Under the pieces are notes generated by a model that saw only the letters and a list, made by a program, of their open reading frames with translations, ran no database searches and was not told the origin of the DNA. Of a stretch of DNA of 64,000 bases, positions 56,566-64,000 are shown one piece after another. The stretch's first letter is position 1. Each line of letters starts with the position of its first letter. The DNA is from Bacteroidales bacterium (lineage in GTDB: Bacteria > Bacteroidota > Bacteroidia > Bacteroidales > F082). The stretch spans positions 62,001 through 126,000 of the forward strand of contig JAFUVT010000001.1 of the NCBI GenBank assembly GCA_017477425.1, read 5' to 3'. A program made the position numbers and the translations under genes.

Positions 56566-57069
56566 TCAAATGACCTTCTTTCGGTCGAGTTCGAAGATCT
56601 CCATGTCCTTGAACTGCTTTCCGTCGATGACCATTCGGATGAAGGTGATTTTCTTGTGGAAGCCGCTGTTGCCCGCCGCGCCTGGGTTGACGTGGAGTAG
56701 GTTGAGCCGCTTGTCGTATATCACCTTTAATATATGCGAGTGCCCGCAAATATATAGGTCGGGCTTCTTTTCCTCCAAAATGTACTTCACCTCGGGCATG
56801 TAATGGCCTGGATAGCCGCCGATGTGGGTCATGTAGACGTCGACGTCCTCGACGTGGAAAGACAAATCCTCGGGATATTGCAGGCGCACCACGTGGTCGT
56901 CGATGTTGCCATAAACGGCGCGCAATGGCTTGAAGTTGGCCAAAGTCTTGGCTGTTTCAATGTTGCCGATGTCGCCCGCATGCCACAGCTCGTCAACGTC
57001 CTTGAAGAAGTTGAAGAGCTGTGGAATGAGGGTACAATGCGTGTCCGACAAAATCCCGACTTTCAGCAT
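56566..57069 (-). CDS. YfcE/MJ0936-type metallophosphoesterase
   Basis: The 167-aa protein has the calcineurin-like metal-binding motifs: GILSDTHCTLIP (D9, H11), HAGDIGNIETA, AVYGNIDDH, THIGGYPGHY, ICGHSHILKV and LHVNPGAAG. Small enzymes of this family hydrolyse phosphodiesters or phosphomonoesters with two metal ions; natural substrates are mostly unknown. It lies one base downstream of... that is, immediately before, the DUF3078 gene on the same strand, and the two form a tight operon. Confidence 0.93.
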   Translation of the reverse strand: MLKVGILSDTHCTLIPQLFNFFKDVDELWHAGDIGNIETAKTLANFKPLRAVYGNIDDHVVRLQYPEDLSFHVEDVDVYMTHIGGYPGHYMPEVKYILEEKKPDLYICGHSHILKVIYDKRLNLLHVNPGAAGNSGFHKKITFIRMVIDGKQFKDMEIFELDRKKVI

Positions 57070-57070
57070 C

Positions 57071-57985
57071 TTATTTCAAGTTGATCATAAACCCGATAGC
57101 CAGCACTTCCTTAAACTGGACCTTCGAGCCCTCGATTTTCACTCCGGCCTCGTCGTAGAAGGGGATGTCGTAGTCATAAAGCAGATGGGTGGCGATGTTG
57201 GCGTTGAGCCACGAGTTGACCTTCAGCACGAGCATGTTCTGCCAATCCACGTCGATGCGCTCGGGGTGGTTGAGGTAGTTGGAGAACAGTTCCAGCTTCG
57301 AGTTGAAGTCGATGTTCTTGGCAATGGGGTATTGGAACTTGGCCACGGCGCGGGCACCGAATTCGTAGCGCACCTTGGCGCCTTTGGCATGTTGGGTGGT
57401 GTCGTTGGCATCTAGCTCGTTGACGCCGAAAGCACCAATGGAGGCCAGATAGTCGTCGTTGACGATGGTCACGCGGCCCGTGACGGGCGAGAAGTAGAGC
57501 GAGAAGTAGGTGTTGGGCACCCATTCGACACCGAGACCCAACGAAATGTAAGCCGGGGCGAGGAACTTGGAGATGTAGGTCGTAGAGTCGTGTTCATAGT
57601 CAAAACCATAGGCAAACTGCGAACGGAAGGCCAGTTCGGCGCTGTAGTTCAGGTGTTCGGTAGCCTTGATGCCGGCCAGCGAGGTGAACTCAATCTTGTC
57701 GTCGGTCTTGATGGGCTTCTGCTTGAAGTTGAAGTAGCTGTAGCCCAAAGCGGTGTTCAAGGTGTTGTCCCACTTGAAGTTGCCTTTCAGATAGTGGATC
57801 TCGTAGTTGACGATGCCCTGCCAGTTGAGGGCGTTCTGTCCACCAGCAGCCCAGTTGGTGTAGCTGCTTTGTCCGAAATTGAGGCCGACATTGCCTTTGT
57901 GGGTCCAGCCTTGAGGTTGCTCTTCTTGTCCGAAAGTGACAATGGCTAATGATAAAGCCAGTGCGGTAAATAAAACTTTTTTCAT
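57071..57985 (-). CDS. DUF3078 outer-membrane protein
   Basis: The 304-aa product has a signal peptide (KKVLFTALALSLAIVTFGQ) and the DUF3078 pattern: GWTHKGNVGLNFGQSSYTNW, AAGGQNALNWQGIVNYE and KGNFKWDNTLNTALGYS. The rest is amphipathic strands ending in FMINLK, consistent with an outer-membrane beta barrel. Function unknown. On the minus strand it comes before... its stop lies two bases from the phosphoesterase start, so transcription runs from the phosphoesterase gene into this one. Confidence 0.92.
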   Translation of the reverse strand: MKKVLFTALALSLAIVTFGQEEQPQGWTHKGNVGLNFGQSSYTNWAAGGQNALNWQGIVNYEIHYLKGNFKWDNTLNTALGYSYFNFKQKPIKTDDKIEFTSLAGIKATEHLNYSAELAFRSQFAYGFDYEHDSTTYISKFLAPAYISLGLGVEWVPNTYFSLYFSPVTGRVTIVNDDYLASIGAFGVNELDANDTTQHAKGAKVRYEFGARAVAKFQYPIAKNIDFNSKLELFSNYLNHPERIDVDWQNMLVLKVNSWLNANIATHLLYDYDIPFYDEAGVKIEGSKVQFKEVLAIGFMINLK

Positions 57986-58068
57986 GTGTTATTGATTTAA
58001 AGATTTAATATTCAAAAATTTAAGGATGGTGCTGAACAACTGAACAACTCCCAACTTCCAACTGTCAA

Positions 58069-58848
58069 CTAATAACTGTTTCCGTCTTGGAAATTGCGGC
58101 TGCCGATACTGAAAGTGATGTCCTGCATGCTGTAACTGCGGACGTATTTCCCGTTCTTCTCGGCAGGAATCCAGATGGTCCCTTGGAGAAGGCGCACGGC
58201 CTCGTTGTCGCAACCGCCGCCCACCGAGTTGACGACGACGATGTTCGACACGCTGCCGTCGGTCTCCACCACGAAGCTGAGGCGCACCGTGCCTTGGATT
58301 TCGCGTTCCTTGGCCTCGGGCGGGAACTTCATGTTGGTGACGATGTATTTGCCCATGTTGCCGCCGTCGGCAAAATAGGGCTTGGCGATTTCTTCGAGTT
58401 GCTTGTATTCGTAAATTCTATACGAGGTGTCGGCTTCCAAAGCCAGCGGCGCTTCAAGTCGCTGGTGGCGTTTCCAATAGCGTTTGTAGCTCTTGGCATT
58501 GAACTCCACTTCGTACTCGAAATCGTAATCCGAAGGCAGCCCGCTGATGAGGGCGGGGCTCCAAAGGAGCGTCTTCACCAGATGGAGTGCAACGGGCGAT
58601 GCGGCTTCGCTGAAACTCGACTTCACGGCGTGTTGGCTCGCCTCGCCTTGGGCGTTGAGGTGGAAGGCGACGACGACTTTGCCGCTGTTGCCTTGCTCGA
58701 GGTCAGCCTCGGGGTAGACGAGGTTCTGCGTGATGTATTCCTTGGCTAGGGTCTTGCCCGAAACGGGTTCGGGAGCAGTGACTTGCGCATTCATTCTCAG
58801 CCCGAAAGCGAGTATCATAAAGGTGATGATGGGTCTGATCGTTTTCAT
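58069..58848 (-). CDS. Periplasmic protein with TonB C-terminal domains
   Basis: The 259-aa product has a signal peptide (MKTIRPIITFMILAFGLRMNA) and two TonB-C-like units: GKTLAKEYITQNLVYPEADL with VVAFHLNAQGEASQHAV, and GNMGKYIVTNMKFPPEAKER with VRLSFVVETDGSVSNIVVVN. Since it lacks a membrane anchor plus proline-rich linker, it is more likely a periplasmic partner than a complete TonB. MKTIRPII is chosen for signal-peptide shape; the longer frame runs through the -7 box. It shares the divergent promoter region with rlmB. Confidence 0.88.
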   Translation of the reverse strand: MKTIRPIITFMILAFGLRMNAQVTAPEPVSGKTLAKEYITQNLVYPEADLEQGNSGKVVVAFHLNAQGEASQHAVKSSFSEAASPVALHLVKTLLWSPALISGLPSDYDFEYEVEFNAKSYKRYWKRHQRLEAPLALEADTSYRIYEYKQLEEIAKPYFADGGNMGKYIVTNMKFPPEAKEREIQGTVRLSFVVETDGSVSNIVVVNSVGGGCDNEAVRLLQGTIWIPAEKNGKYVRSYSMQDITFSIGSRNFQDGNSY

Positions 58849-58868
58849 GGTTTTGTTGTTTGATGATG

Positions 58869-58876
58869 CAAAATTA
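58869..58876 (-). promoter_or_regulatory. -7 box for the TonB-like gene
   Basis: TAATTTTG followed by CATC on the minus strand, 20 bases upstream of the ATG. Confidence 0.5.
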
Positions 58877-58898
58877 GGAAATTGTACTAAAAAAACAG

Positions 58899-58906
58899 TA
58901 ATTTTG
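58899..58906 (+). promoter_or_regulatory. -7 box for rlmB
   Basis: TAATTTTG followed by CGCAA, 16 bases upstream of the ATG. Confidence 0.5.
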
Positions 58907-58922
58907 CGCAAATTTTACGCTA

Positions 58923-59669
58923 ATGGAAGACAACTACAAGAACAATATGGTTTTCGGCATCCATCCCGTGCTGGAAACACTCAATGCCCAAAAGGAAATC
59001 GAGAAGGTGTTCATTCAGGCGGGAACGCGTTCGCCCGAGCTGACCGAGATTGCCAATGCTTGCCGCAAAGTCGGTGTGCCTGTGCAATATGTGCCTATCG
59101 AGAAGATGAACCGCTTGACGCGCAAGAACCACCAGGGCGTGGTGGCATTCATCTGCCCGATTGAGTACCGCTCGCTGGAATATGTGGTGCAGGCGGCCTT
59201 CGAGGAGGCGCGCGACCCCTTCATCCTGATGCTCGACCGCGTGACCGACGTGCGCAACTTCGGCGCCATCGCCCGCACGGCCTACGCCGCTGGCGTGGAT
59301 GCCATCGTGATTCCCTCCAAGGGCTCGGCCTTGATTAACGGTGACGCGATGAAGACTTCGGCGGGTGCGCTTTCGTTGATTAGCGTGTGCCGAGTGGAGA
59401 ATATGAAGGATGCCATCGATTTCCTGAAGGCCAGCGGACTGCGCGTGGTGGGCTTCACCGAAAAAGCGCATGAGAGCCTTTGGAAGGCCGACCTCACGGG
59501 TCCGCTCTGCGTGATGATGGGCTCGGAGGAGGACGGCATCAGCCCCGCCTATCTCAAACGCCTCGACCAGCACCTGATGATTCCTATGCCTGGCGACATC
59601 GATTCGCTGAACGTCTCCGTGGCGACTGGTATCGTTTGCTTCGAGGTGGTGAAGCAGCGGATGGAATGA
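58923..59669 (+). CDS. rlmB: 23S rRNA 2'-O-ribose methyltransferase (RlmB-type SpoU)
   Basis: The 248-aa protein has the N-terminal SpoU substrate-binding domain (VFGIHPVLETLNAQKEIEKV, RKNHQGVVAFICP) and the knotted SpoU methyltransferase domain with its three motifs: ILMLDRVTDVRNFGAIARTA, LCVMMGSEEDGIS and IPMPGDIDSLNVSVATGI. The enzyme methylates G2251-equivalent of 23S rRNA with S-adenosylmethionine. Length fits RlmB/TrmH group 3. The exact site is inferred from family. Confidence 0.95.
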   Translation: MEDNYKNNMVFGIHPVLETLNAQKEIEKVFIQAGTRSPELTEIANACRKVGVPVQYVPIEKMNRLTRKNHQGVVAFICPIEYRSLEYVVQAAFEEARDPFILMLDRVTDVRNFGAIARTAYAAGVDAIVIPSKGSALINGDAMKTSAGALSLISVCRVENMKDAIDFLKASGLRVVGFTEKAHESLWKADLTGPLCVMMGSEEDGISPAYLKRLDQHLMIPMPGDIDSLNVSVATGIVCFEVVKQRME

Positions 59670-59718
59670 ATAACTGAAAGAATTTCAGTTTTTTGTGGCG
59701 TGGAATGATATTTGTGAG

Positions 59719-59726
59719 TATCTTTG
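59719..59726 (+). promoter_or_regulatory. -7 box and strong Shine-Dalgarno for the DUF5618 gene
   Basis: TATCTTTG followed by CAGCG. Between it and the ATG lies aaaaaggag, an unusually good ribosome-binding site for this phylum; it rules out an in-frame ATG eight codons upstream. Confidence 0.6.
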
Positions 59727-59747
59727 CAGCGACAAAAAGGAGAAATT

Positions 59748-60140
59748 ATGAAAAGGGCAAACCCAATTGAAGAGGCAAGGCGTTATGTGGAGAACGCAAG
59801 GGAAACGCTTCAAGAAAGAGGAGAGTTCGATCCTGAACTCAGAATGTATCAGGACGAGAAATATGTTCGTGCTGCGGGTAATTATCTGTGGCTGGGCGTC
59901 CTGATGGCTCTTGATGCGGTCTTTAATGTTCGCAAGGATCGCCGCACCCGTGCCGACATCAAGGATTATCGCGATGCTGTTGGGAAACGAGACAGGAAGT
60001 TGCTTGCATTGGTGAACATGGGCTATGACACCATGCACTTGTCGATGACTTACGATGGCAATCAGTCAAAGGGCGTGAGCGATGACGGATTCCGTCTTGC
60101 CAATAGTATCATTGACAGGTGCGAGGCAATGGTGAATTGA
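59748..60140 (+). CDS. DUF5618 helical protein
   Basis: The 130-aa protein is all-helical and charged: NPIEEARRYVENARETLQER, DEKYVRAAGNYLWLGVLMAL, DIKDYRDAVGKRDRKLLAL and LSMTYDGNQSKGVSDDGFRL. This matches DUF5618, a Bacteroidota family with a HEPN-like helical pattern. No catalytic residue set is certain. It stands alone with its own promoter, good ribosome-binding site and terminator. Confidence 0.85.
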   Translation: MKRANPIEEARRYVENARETLQERGEFDPELRMYQDEKYVRAAGNYLWLGVLMALDAVFNVRKDRRTRADIKDYRDAVGKRDRKLLALVNMGYDTMHLSMTYDGNQSKGVSDDGFRLANSIIDRCEAMVN

Positions 60141-60163
60141 ATCAAAGATTTTGACATTACAAC

Positions 60164-60196
60164 AAAGGCGAGACAGTCATTAGCTGCCTCGCCTTT
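60164..60196. terminator. Shared terminator between convergent genes
   Basis: aaaggcgag and ctcgccttt form a perfect nine-bp stem with a 15-base loop. It serves the DUF5618 gene and, on the other strand, the unknown membrane protein. Confidence 0.75.
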
Positions 60197-60216
60197 ATAT
60201 ATTCGTTATGTTTTTT

Positions 60217-61173
60217 CTATTCACCAAAAGTACCACCTCGTAGTCTATGATAGAGACTTGGCGCTATTATGTTGAGAACTGCGATAAGGGCCATTTTACC
60301 GCTCCCTTCTATACAGAAAGCAATTATAGATGCGATAAAATTCAAAACAAGGAAGCCAATGTAAAACATGGGTATTCCTGCGTTTTTTGTGGTGTCATTC
60401 TTAATATACAAATCCTCTGTGAAGATAAAGCCCATTGTTATGATTGGTATTAGTATGGTTGGAATATCTTGTCTTGAGAAAACCGCTGTCCAAAGACCAA
60501 TTATGATTATTGCCAAAATAATACCAAATACAAAGGCATAACTTACATGACCTTCGTTTTCTTTTGTTGAGGAAAAGATTTCGTTGCTGTCATTTTGATG
60601 AAGTTTTATGAATGTCCTGTCCTTTTCTCTTAGTGGATTGGCTTCAACTCCATGCAAAATACAGAAACGAGCAAGGGCCTGTATTATTGAAACTTCATCA
60701 AGTTTCATCGCGTATCTCTCTGGTATGGTTCGTAAGTATGATTTGCAATTGTCCCAAGGGGTGTCGTCGTTAAGCATTGAAAGCAGAACACGCTCGTCAT
60801 CCCGTGTAATCCAGAGGCTCTGCTTCTTGTCGCTATAAATACACATGCCTTGAACGGGGTCGGCGAACGTTTCGACCATATCATAGTCGTATTCGGTAAT
60901 GTCGCTGAGAGGATGGTCGCCTTTGAAAGAAGACCGTATAACTTCTGGGCTTGAATCTCCGAACACTTTCTTTGGCAGGTTGAGGCGGGCCAACTCAAAG
61001 AAGTTGTAGTCGGGATGGCCAACATACAACGCATACACCAGCAGCCTTTCCACCTCTTCGGATATTCCGCTTGATGTGTCACCTATCTCCCATGTATATG
61101 CGCCATTCACTGCATGGATTGGCACTTTCTTCATTATCTTCTCCAAATAGATGTATTTCCTCTCGTTTGGCAT
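60217..61173 (-). CDS. Membrane protein of unknown function
   Basis: The 318-aa product has a cytoplasmic-looking N-terminal two-thirds (about 1-205, with VERLLVYALYVGHPDYNFFE and IPERYAMKLDEVSIIQALAR) and a hydrophobic C-terminal third with four membrane helices (YAFVFGIILAIIIIGLW, IPTILIPIITMGFIFTE, FYIGFLVLNFIASIIAFC, MALIAVLNIIAPSL). I do not recognise the family. MPNERKYIY is chosen because it starts 13 bases after the small broken gene upstream; a later ATG (MKKVPIHA) is also possible. Confidence 0.72.
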   Translation of the reverse strand: MPNERKYIYLEKIMKKVPIHAVNGAYTWEIGDTSSGISEEVERLLVYALYVGHPDYNFFELARLNLPKKVFGDSSPEVIRSSFKGDHPLSDITEYDYDMVETFADPVQGMCIYSDKKQSLWITRDDERVLLSMLNDDTPWDNCKSYLRTIPERYAMKLDEVSIIQALARFCILHGVEANPLREKDRTFIKLHQNDSNEIFSSTKENEGHVSYAFVFGIILAIIIIGLWTAVFSRQDIPTILIPIITMGFIFTEDLYIKNDTTKNAGIPMFYIGFLVLNFIASIIAFCIEGSGKMALIAVLNIIAPSLYHRLRGGTFGE

Positions 61174-61186
61174 ATTATTATAGGTG

Positions 61187-61373
61187 TTAGTGCGTGAAAA
61201 CAACTATTTCGTTTGATGTACGAGGCTCGATGTATGCTCGCCCATCTTCGGCAAGAATCTCGATGCCGTGCTCAACATCTAATCCGATACCTGTTGTCGG
61301 AGGCGTCTTCAACCATTACATTTCTTACCTCGATTTCTTTCCGTTCTCCGTCTATGGCAAATACTATTTTCAT
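61187..61373 (-). pseudogene. Small gene apparently broken by a one-base frameshift
   Basis: From ATG the minus strand reads MKIVFAIDGERKEIEVRNVM then VEDASDNRYRIRC and TGA. One frame over, the coding look continues as GIGLDVEHGIEILAEDG, RAYIEPRTSNEIVVFTH and TAA, 13 bases before the membrane-protein gene. Joined, the two halves make a natural protein of about 61 aa, and the combined length is one base more than a multiple of three. Either a base was inserted or the sequence carries an error. Confidence 0.5.
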
Positions 61374-61482
61374 GACATAGTGTTTTTTAATTGCGCATTT
61401 CGTCCGCAATGCTTTCGAACCTTTTCAGTATCGATTCGGGAGATTGTCGGAGGCGCAAATACGCGCCTCCAACAATATAAAA

Positions 61483-63591
61483 TCATTTCAAATATTTATC
61501 CAACCAATTATAGAACCTCCGTTGCCACAAAACGCCATTCTGCGGTTTCAGCACCCAGTGGTTTTCGTCGGGGAAATAGAGGAATTCGGCGTCGAGGCCG
61601 CGCAGGATGGCGGCGTTGTAGGCCTGCATGCCTTGCGTGAAGCAAATGCGGTAGTCCAAGCCGCCGTGGATGACGAGGATGGGCGCCGTCCATTTGTCCA
61701 CGAAGAGGTGGGGCGACTGGGCGTAGGTCTTGCGCACGGTCGGGTTGTTCCAGTCCCAGAAGGGGCCGCCGAGGTCCCAGTTGACGAACCACATCTCTTC
61801 GGTCTCAAGGTATTGTGCCTCAAGGTTGAACATACCGTCGTGGGCGATGAGAGCCTTGAAACGACCGTCGTGGTGACCCGCCAGCCAATACACGCTGAAG
61901 CCACCGAAGCTGGCACCCACGGCACCGAGGCGGTTCTCATCGATGTAAGGCTCTTTGCTGACCTCGTCGATGGCGCTGAGGTAGTCCTTCATGCACTGTC
62001 CGCCGTAGTCGCCGCTGATTTCCTCAAGCCATTCCTGGCCGAAGCCGGGCAAGCCGCGACGGTTGGGGGCGACGATGATGTAGTCGTTGGCGGCCATCAT
62101 CTGGAAGTTCCAACGGTAGCTCCAGAACTGGCTCACGGTGCTTTGCGGTCCGCCTTCGCAGTAGAGCAGGGCAGGGTATTGCTTGTTGGCGTCGAAATGG
62201 GGCGGATAGATGACCCACACGAGCATGTCTTTGCCATCGGTGGTCTTCACCCAGCGTTCCTTCACCTCGCCCATGGTGAGTTGGGCGAAGATGTTGTCGT
62301 TGATGTGCGTGATTTGCGTGGCCTCGCCCGTGGTGGGAATGACGCTGAACAACTCCGTCGGGTGGCTCATCGACTGGCGGCCCGCAATCAGGTTGTCGCC
62401 ATTGTAATTCACTGACACATAGTTGTGTTGACCTTCGGTGAGTTTCTTGATTTCGCCGTTCTCGATGTTGAGGGCGTAGAGTTGGTCGGTGGCGTAGGCG
62501 TCGCTGATGAAGTATAAGGTCTTGCTGTCGTCGGCCCAGCTGAAGCCTGTGCAGCATTGGTCGAAGTTGGCGGAGTAGTCGGTCTTTTCGCCGGTTTCGA
62601 GGTTCATCACGAAGAGGCGTTGCTTGTCGCTCTCGTAGCCGTCGCGTTCCATACTCTCCCAGGCCATGTATTTGCCGTCGGGCGAGATGACGGGGTTGAG
62701 GTCGTAGCCCATCATGCCTTCGGTGAGGTTCTTGCACTCGCCGCTTTGGATGATGTATTGGTAGATGTCGGAGTTGGTGGAGAGGGCGTAGTCCTTGCCG
62801 ACTTTCTTGCGGCAGCAATAGACGAAGCTCTGTCCGTCGGGCAGCCATTTCACTTGCTCCATGCCGCCGAAGGGACGCAGTGGGGCTTCCCATTGCTCGC
62901 CTTGCATAGCGTCAAACGAGGCCTCGAGTTTGCCGCTGCTGATGTTGCCCACGAAGATGTGGCCGTAGGTGTTCACCCAATGGTCCCAGTGGCGGTACAT
63001 CAGGTCGTTCATGATGCGGCCCGACGACTTGTCGAGGTCGGGATAGAGGTCGGCCACGGTCTCTTTCAGTTTCACTTCCTTGGTGAAGAGCACCTGCTGG
63101 CAATCAGGCGAGTAGAGGAACCCGTTGATGTCGTCGGCCTCGTTGCTGACGCATTGGCGGCCGCTGCCGTCGGGGTTGATTTCCCAAAGCTGCATCACGC
63201 CGTCATCGTTGGGGCAGAGGAAGCCGATCTTCTTGCCGTCGGGACGCCATTGCGGGCTGTATTCGCTCTGGTTCGAGTTGGACAGCACGCGGTTGTCCGA
63301 ACCGTCGGCGTTCATAATATACAAGGTGGAGCCGCTGCGGTTTTCCGGAACGCTGTAGTAGGTCACATTGTAGACGATTTGCGAATGGTCGGGCGAGAGG
63401 CTGTACTCCCCGATGCGGCCCATGCTCCAAAGCACTTCGGGCGTCATGATGTCGGAGGTCAGCTTGAGTTCCTTCGGTCCGATTTTGTCCTTGCTTTTCG
63501 GCTCGGTTTCAGGTTTTTGCGTCTGTTGTGTGTTGCACGATACGATTGAACAGGTGATCATGGCTAACAGGAATAGTTTGTTTTTTCTCAT
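61483..63591 (-). CDS. S9-family prolyl-oligopeptidase-like lipoprotein peptidase
   Basis: The 702-aa product has a lipobox (CSIVSC), then a beta-propeller of WD/TolB-like blades (YSLSPDHSQIVYNV, PQWRPDGKKIGFLC, VISPDGKYMAWES) and a C-terminal alpha/beta-hydrolase domain. The catalytic triad is visible as GASFGG (S561), HGGLDYR (D646) and DENHW (H678). The fold and size resemble bacterial DPP5 or acylaminoacyl-peptidases, which release dipeptides from peptides in the periplasm. Substrate preference is not readable from sequence. Confidence 0.95.
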   Translation of the reverse strand: MRKNKLFLLAMITCSIVSCNTQQTQKPETEPKSKDKIGPKELKLTSDIMTPEVLWSMGRIGEYSLSPDHSQIVYNVTYYSVPENRSGSTLYIMNADGSDNRVLSNSNQSEYSPQWRPDGKKIGFLCPNDDGVMQLWEINPDGSGRQCVSNEADDINGFLYSPDCQQVLFTKEVKLKETVADLYPDLDKSSGRIMNDLMYRHWDHWVNTYGHIFVGNISSGKLEASFDAMQGEQWEAPLRPFGGMEQVKWLPDGQSFVYCCRKKVGKDYALSTNSDIYQYIIQSGECKNLTEGMMGYDLNPVISPDGKYMAWESMERDGYESDKQRLFVMNLETGEKTDYSANFDQCCTGFSWADDSKTLYFISDAYATDQLYALNIENGEIKKLTEGQHNYVSVNYNGDNLIAGRQSMSHPTELFSVIPTTGEATQITHINDNIFAQLTMGEVKERWVKTTDGKDMLVWVIYPPHFDANKQYPALLYCEGGPQSTVSQFWSYRWNFQMMAANDYIIVAPNRRGLPGFGQEWLEEISGDYGGQCMKDYLSAIDEVSKEPYIDENRLGAVGASFGGFSVYWLAGHHDGRFKALIAHDGMFNLEAQYLETEEMWFVNWDLGGPFWDWNNPTVRKTYAQSPHLFVDKWTAPILVIHGGLDYRICFTQGMQAYNAAILRGLDAEFLYFPDENHWVLKPQNGVLWQRRFYNWLDKYLK

Positions 63592-63679
63592 ATCTGATAG
63601 GGTTTAGAAATTTGCGGTAAAAATAGGGAATAAAGTAGTTAGTCGTTACAAAAAAATGCGATAATTGGGCAGATTAAAG

Positions 63680-63728
63680 CTCAAAAACGTGAAATTTTAG
63701 GTGTCTCTTAATCTCAAAAACGTGAAAT
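63680..63728. repeat. Two 16-base direct repeats
   Basis: ctcaaaaacgtgaaat occurs at 63680-63695 and 63713-63728, 33 bases apart, and atctcaaaaac appears again near 63960. They lie in the 386-base gap between the S9 peptidase and the last gene. Apart from these and the promoter below I see nothing definite there; a start-less open stretch (63697-63879) was rejected. Confidence 0.6.
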
Positions 63729-63907
63729 AACAAGAGGTAAACTGTTGATTTATATCTGGTTATCTGTTATTAAGTATTCCGAATACCTTTCAACGCTCTA
63801 CGTGCTCTATGATGGCGACCTGAAGGTTGAAAACGGAATCGTATATTTACCTTTGTATATGACTACGGTTTTGAAGTGACCTAGGCCAGAAAAATCCAAA
63901 CATTTTG

Positions 63908-63937
63908 TTGCAGGAATTGAAAAATATGCTATTTTTG
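63908..63937 (+). promoter_or_regulatory. Promoter of the gene at the right edge
   Basis: TTG, 19 bases, TATTTTTG followed by CGCC, 40 bases upstream of an ATG: a full -33/-7 match. Confidence 0.65.
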
Positions 63938-63977
63938 CGCCATAAACAAACGGAATCAATCTCAAAAACTAACCAAA

Positions 63978-64000
63978 ATGAACAAAGTAATGAAGGCAGT
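63978..64000 (+). CDS. Start of a gene cut by the right edge
   Basis: Only MNKVMKA is visible. The ATG has a good promoter and an A-rich leader, as usual for the phylum. Nothing can be said about the product. Confidence 0.45.

Noticed and set aside
61194-61640. 148-codon plus-strand frame
   Set aside because: Overlaps the S9 gene and the small broken gene on the other strand; composition does not look coding.
62557-63549. 330-codon plus-strand frame
   Set aside because: Antisense to the S9 peptidase.
63697-63879. Open stretch without a start codon (SEYLSTLYVLYDGDLKVENG in part)
   Set aside because: It looks weakly coding but has no start, no partner and no recognised family; it may be a gene remnant, not enough to annotate.
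1-64000. tRNA, rRNA, prophage and classical IS elements
   Set aside because: None was recognised by eye: no CCA-ended cloverleaf, no transposase or integrase motifs, no phage structural genes.

Overview
The window looks like a chromosomal segment of a Bacteroidales-type bacterium (phylum Bacteroidota), probably an uncultured gut-type lineage. The evidence is the repeated TAnnTTTG -7 promoter box, a secreted protein with a Por/T9SS-like C-terminal sorting region, BspA-type leucine-rich repeats, lipoboxes ending in SC, families mostly confined to Bacteroidota (DUF3078, DUF4293, DUF4295, DUF5618, DUF5723) and the rpmG-DUF4295-ftsY-rimO block. No rRNA, tRNA, CRISPR array, prophage or classical insertion sequence was recognised.

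Layout. 0-4.2 kb: a CotH-family secreted protein cut by the left edge, glycine cleavage gcvT, a secreted unknown, and a Fur-family regulator overlapping an HD-domain hydrolase. 4.1-13.6 kb is the accessory region: two paralogous AAA/DUF4143 ATPases in opposite orientation, each bracketed by copies of neighbouring host sequence, two orphan copies of a C-terminal module, a BspA-like surface protein with a long foldback leader, and a secreted beta-helix carbohydrate-binding protein translationally coupled to a sorting-domain protein. 13.6-17.2 kb: a stand-alone UvrA paralogue, an NlpC/P60 lipoprotein and a DEDDh exonuclease. 17.2-22.9 kb: an AlbA_2 regulator bracketed by 23-bp direct repeats, a WYL regulator coupled to a RhuM-Fic protein, and three unknowns, one faintly like a uracil-DNA glycosylase. 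23.0-28.2 kb: carbonic anhydrase, ABC exporter, purB and a DUF1016 nuclease. 28.3-31.4 kb: a secreted unknown, a RelE/ParE toxin-antitoxin pair and class II aldolase. 31.4-33 kb: a DUF234 ATPase bracketed by related palindromes. 33-42 kb: pruA, a second NlpC/P60 protein, a PgpH-like 7TM-HD phosphodiesterase, a retropepsin-like lipoprotein, HipAB, WbqC and thioredoxin. 42-50.5 kb: hutI and a fused ftcD (histidine degradation through formimidoglutamate) around an envelope-protein pair, a radical SAM activase and two paralogues sharing a Cys-rich N-terminus. 50.6-64 kb: rpmG, DUF4295, ftsY, rimO, LolA-like, rho, DUF4293, phosphoesterase, DUF3078, TonB-like, rlmB, DUF5618, unknown membrane protein, S9 peptidase, and the start of a further gene.

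The most unusual signal is that four accessory genes (two DUF4143 ATPases, one DUF234 ATPase, one AlbA_2 protein) are each bracketed by repeats: copied pieces of adjacent genes, short direct repeats or near-identical palindromes. None has a transposase. This suggests a recurrent, transposase-free way of acquiring or duplicating ATPase/regulator cassettes. Housekeeping genes sit around these cassettes in ordinary order. All functional statements come from motif reading and family knowledge; no database search was run.
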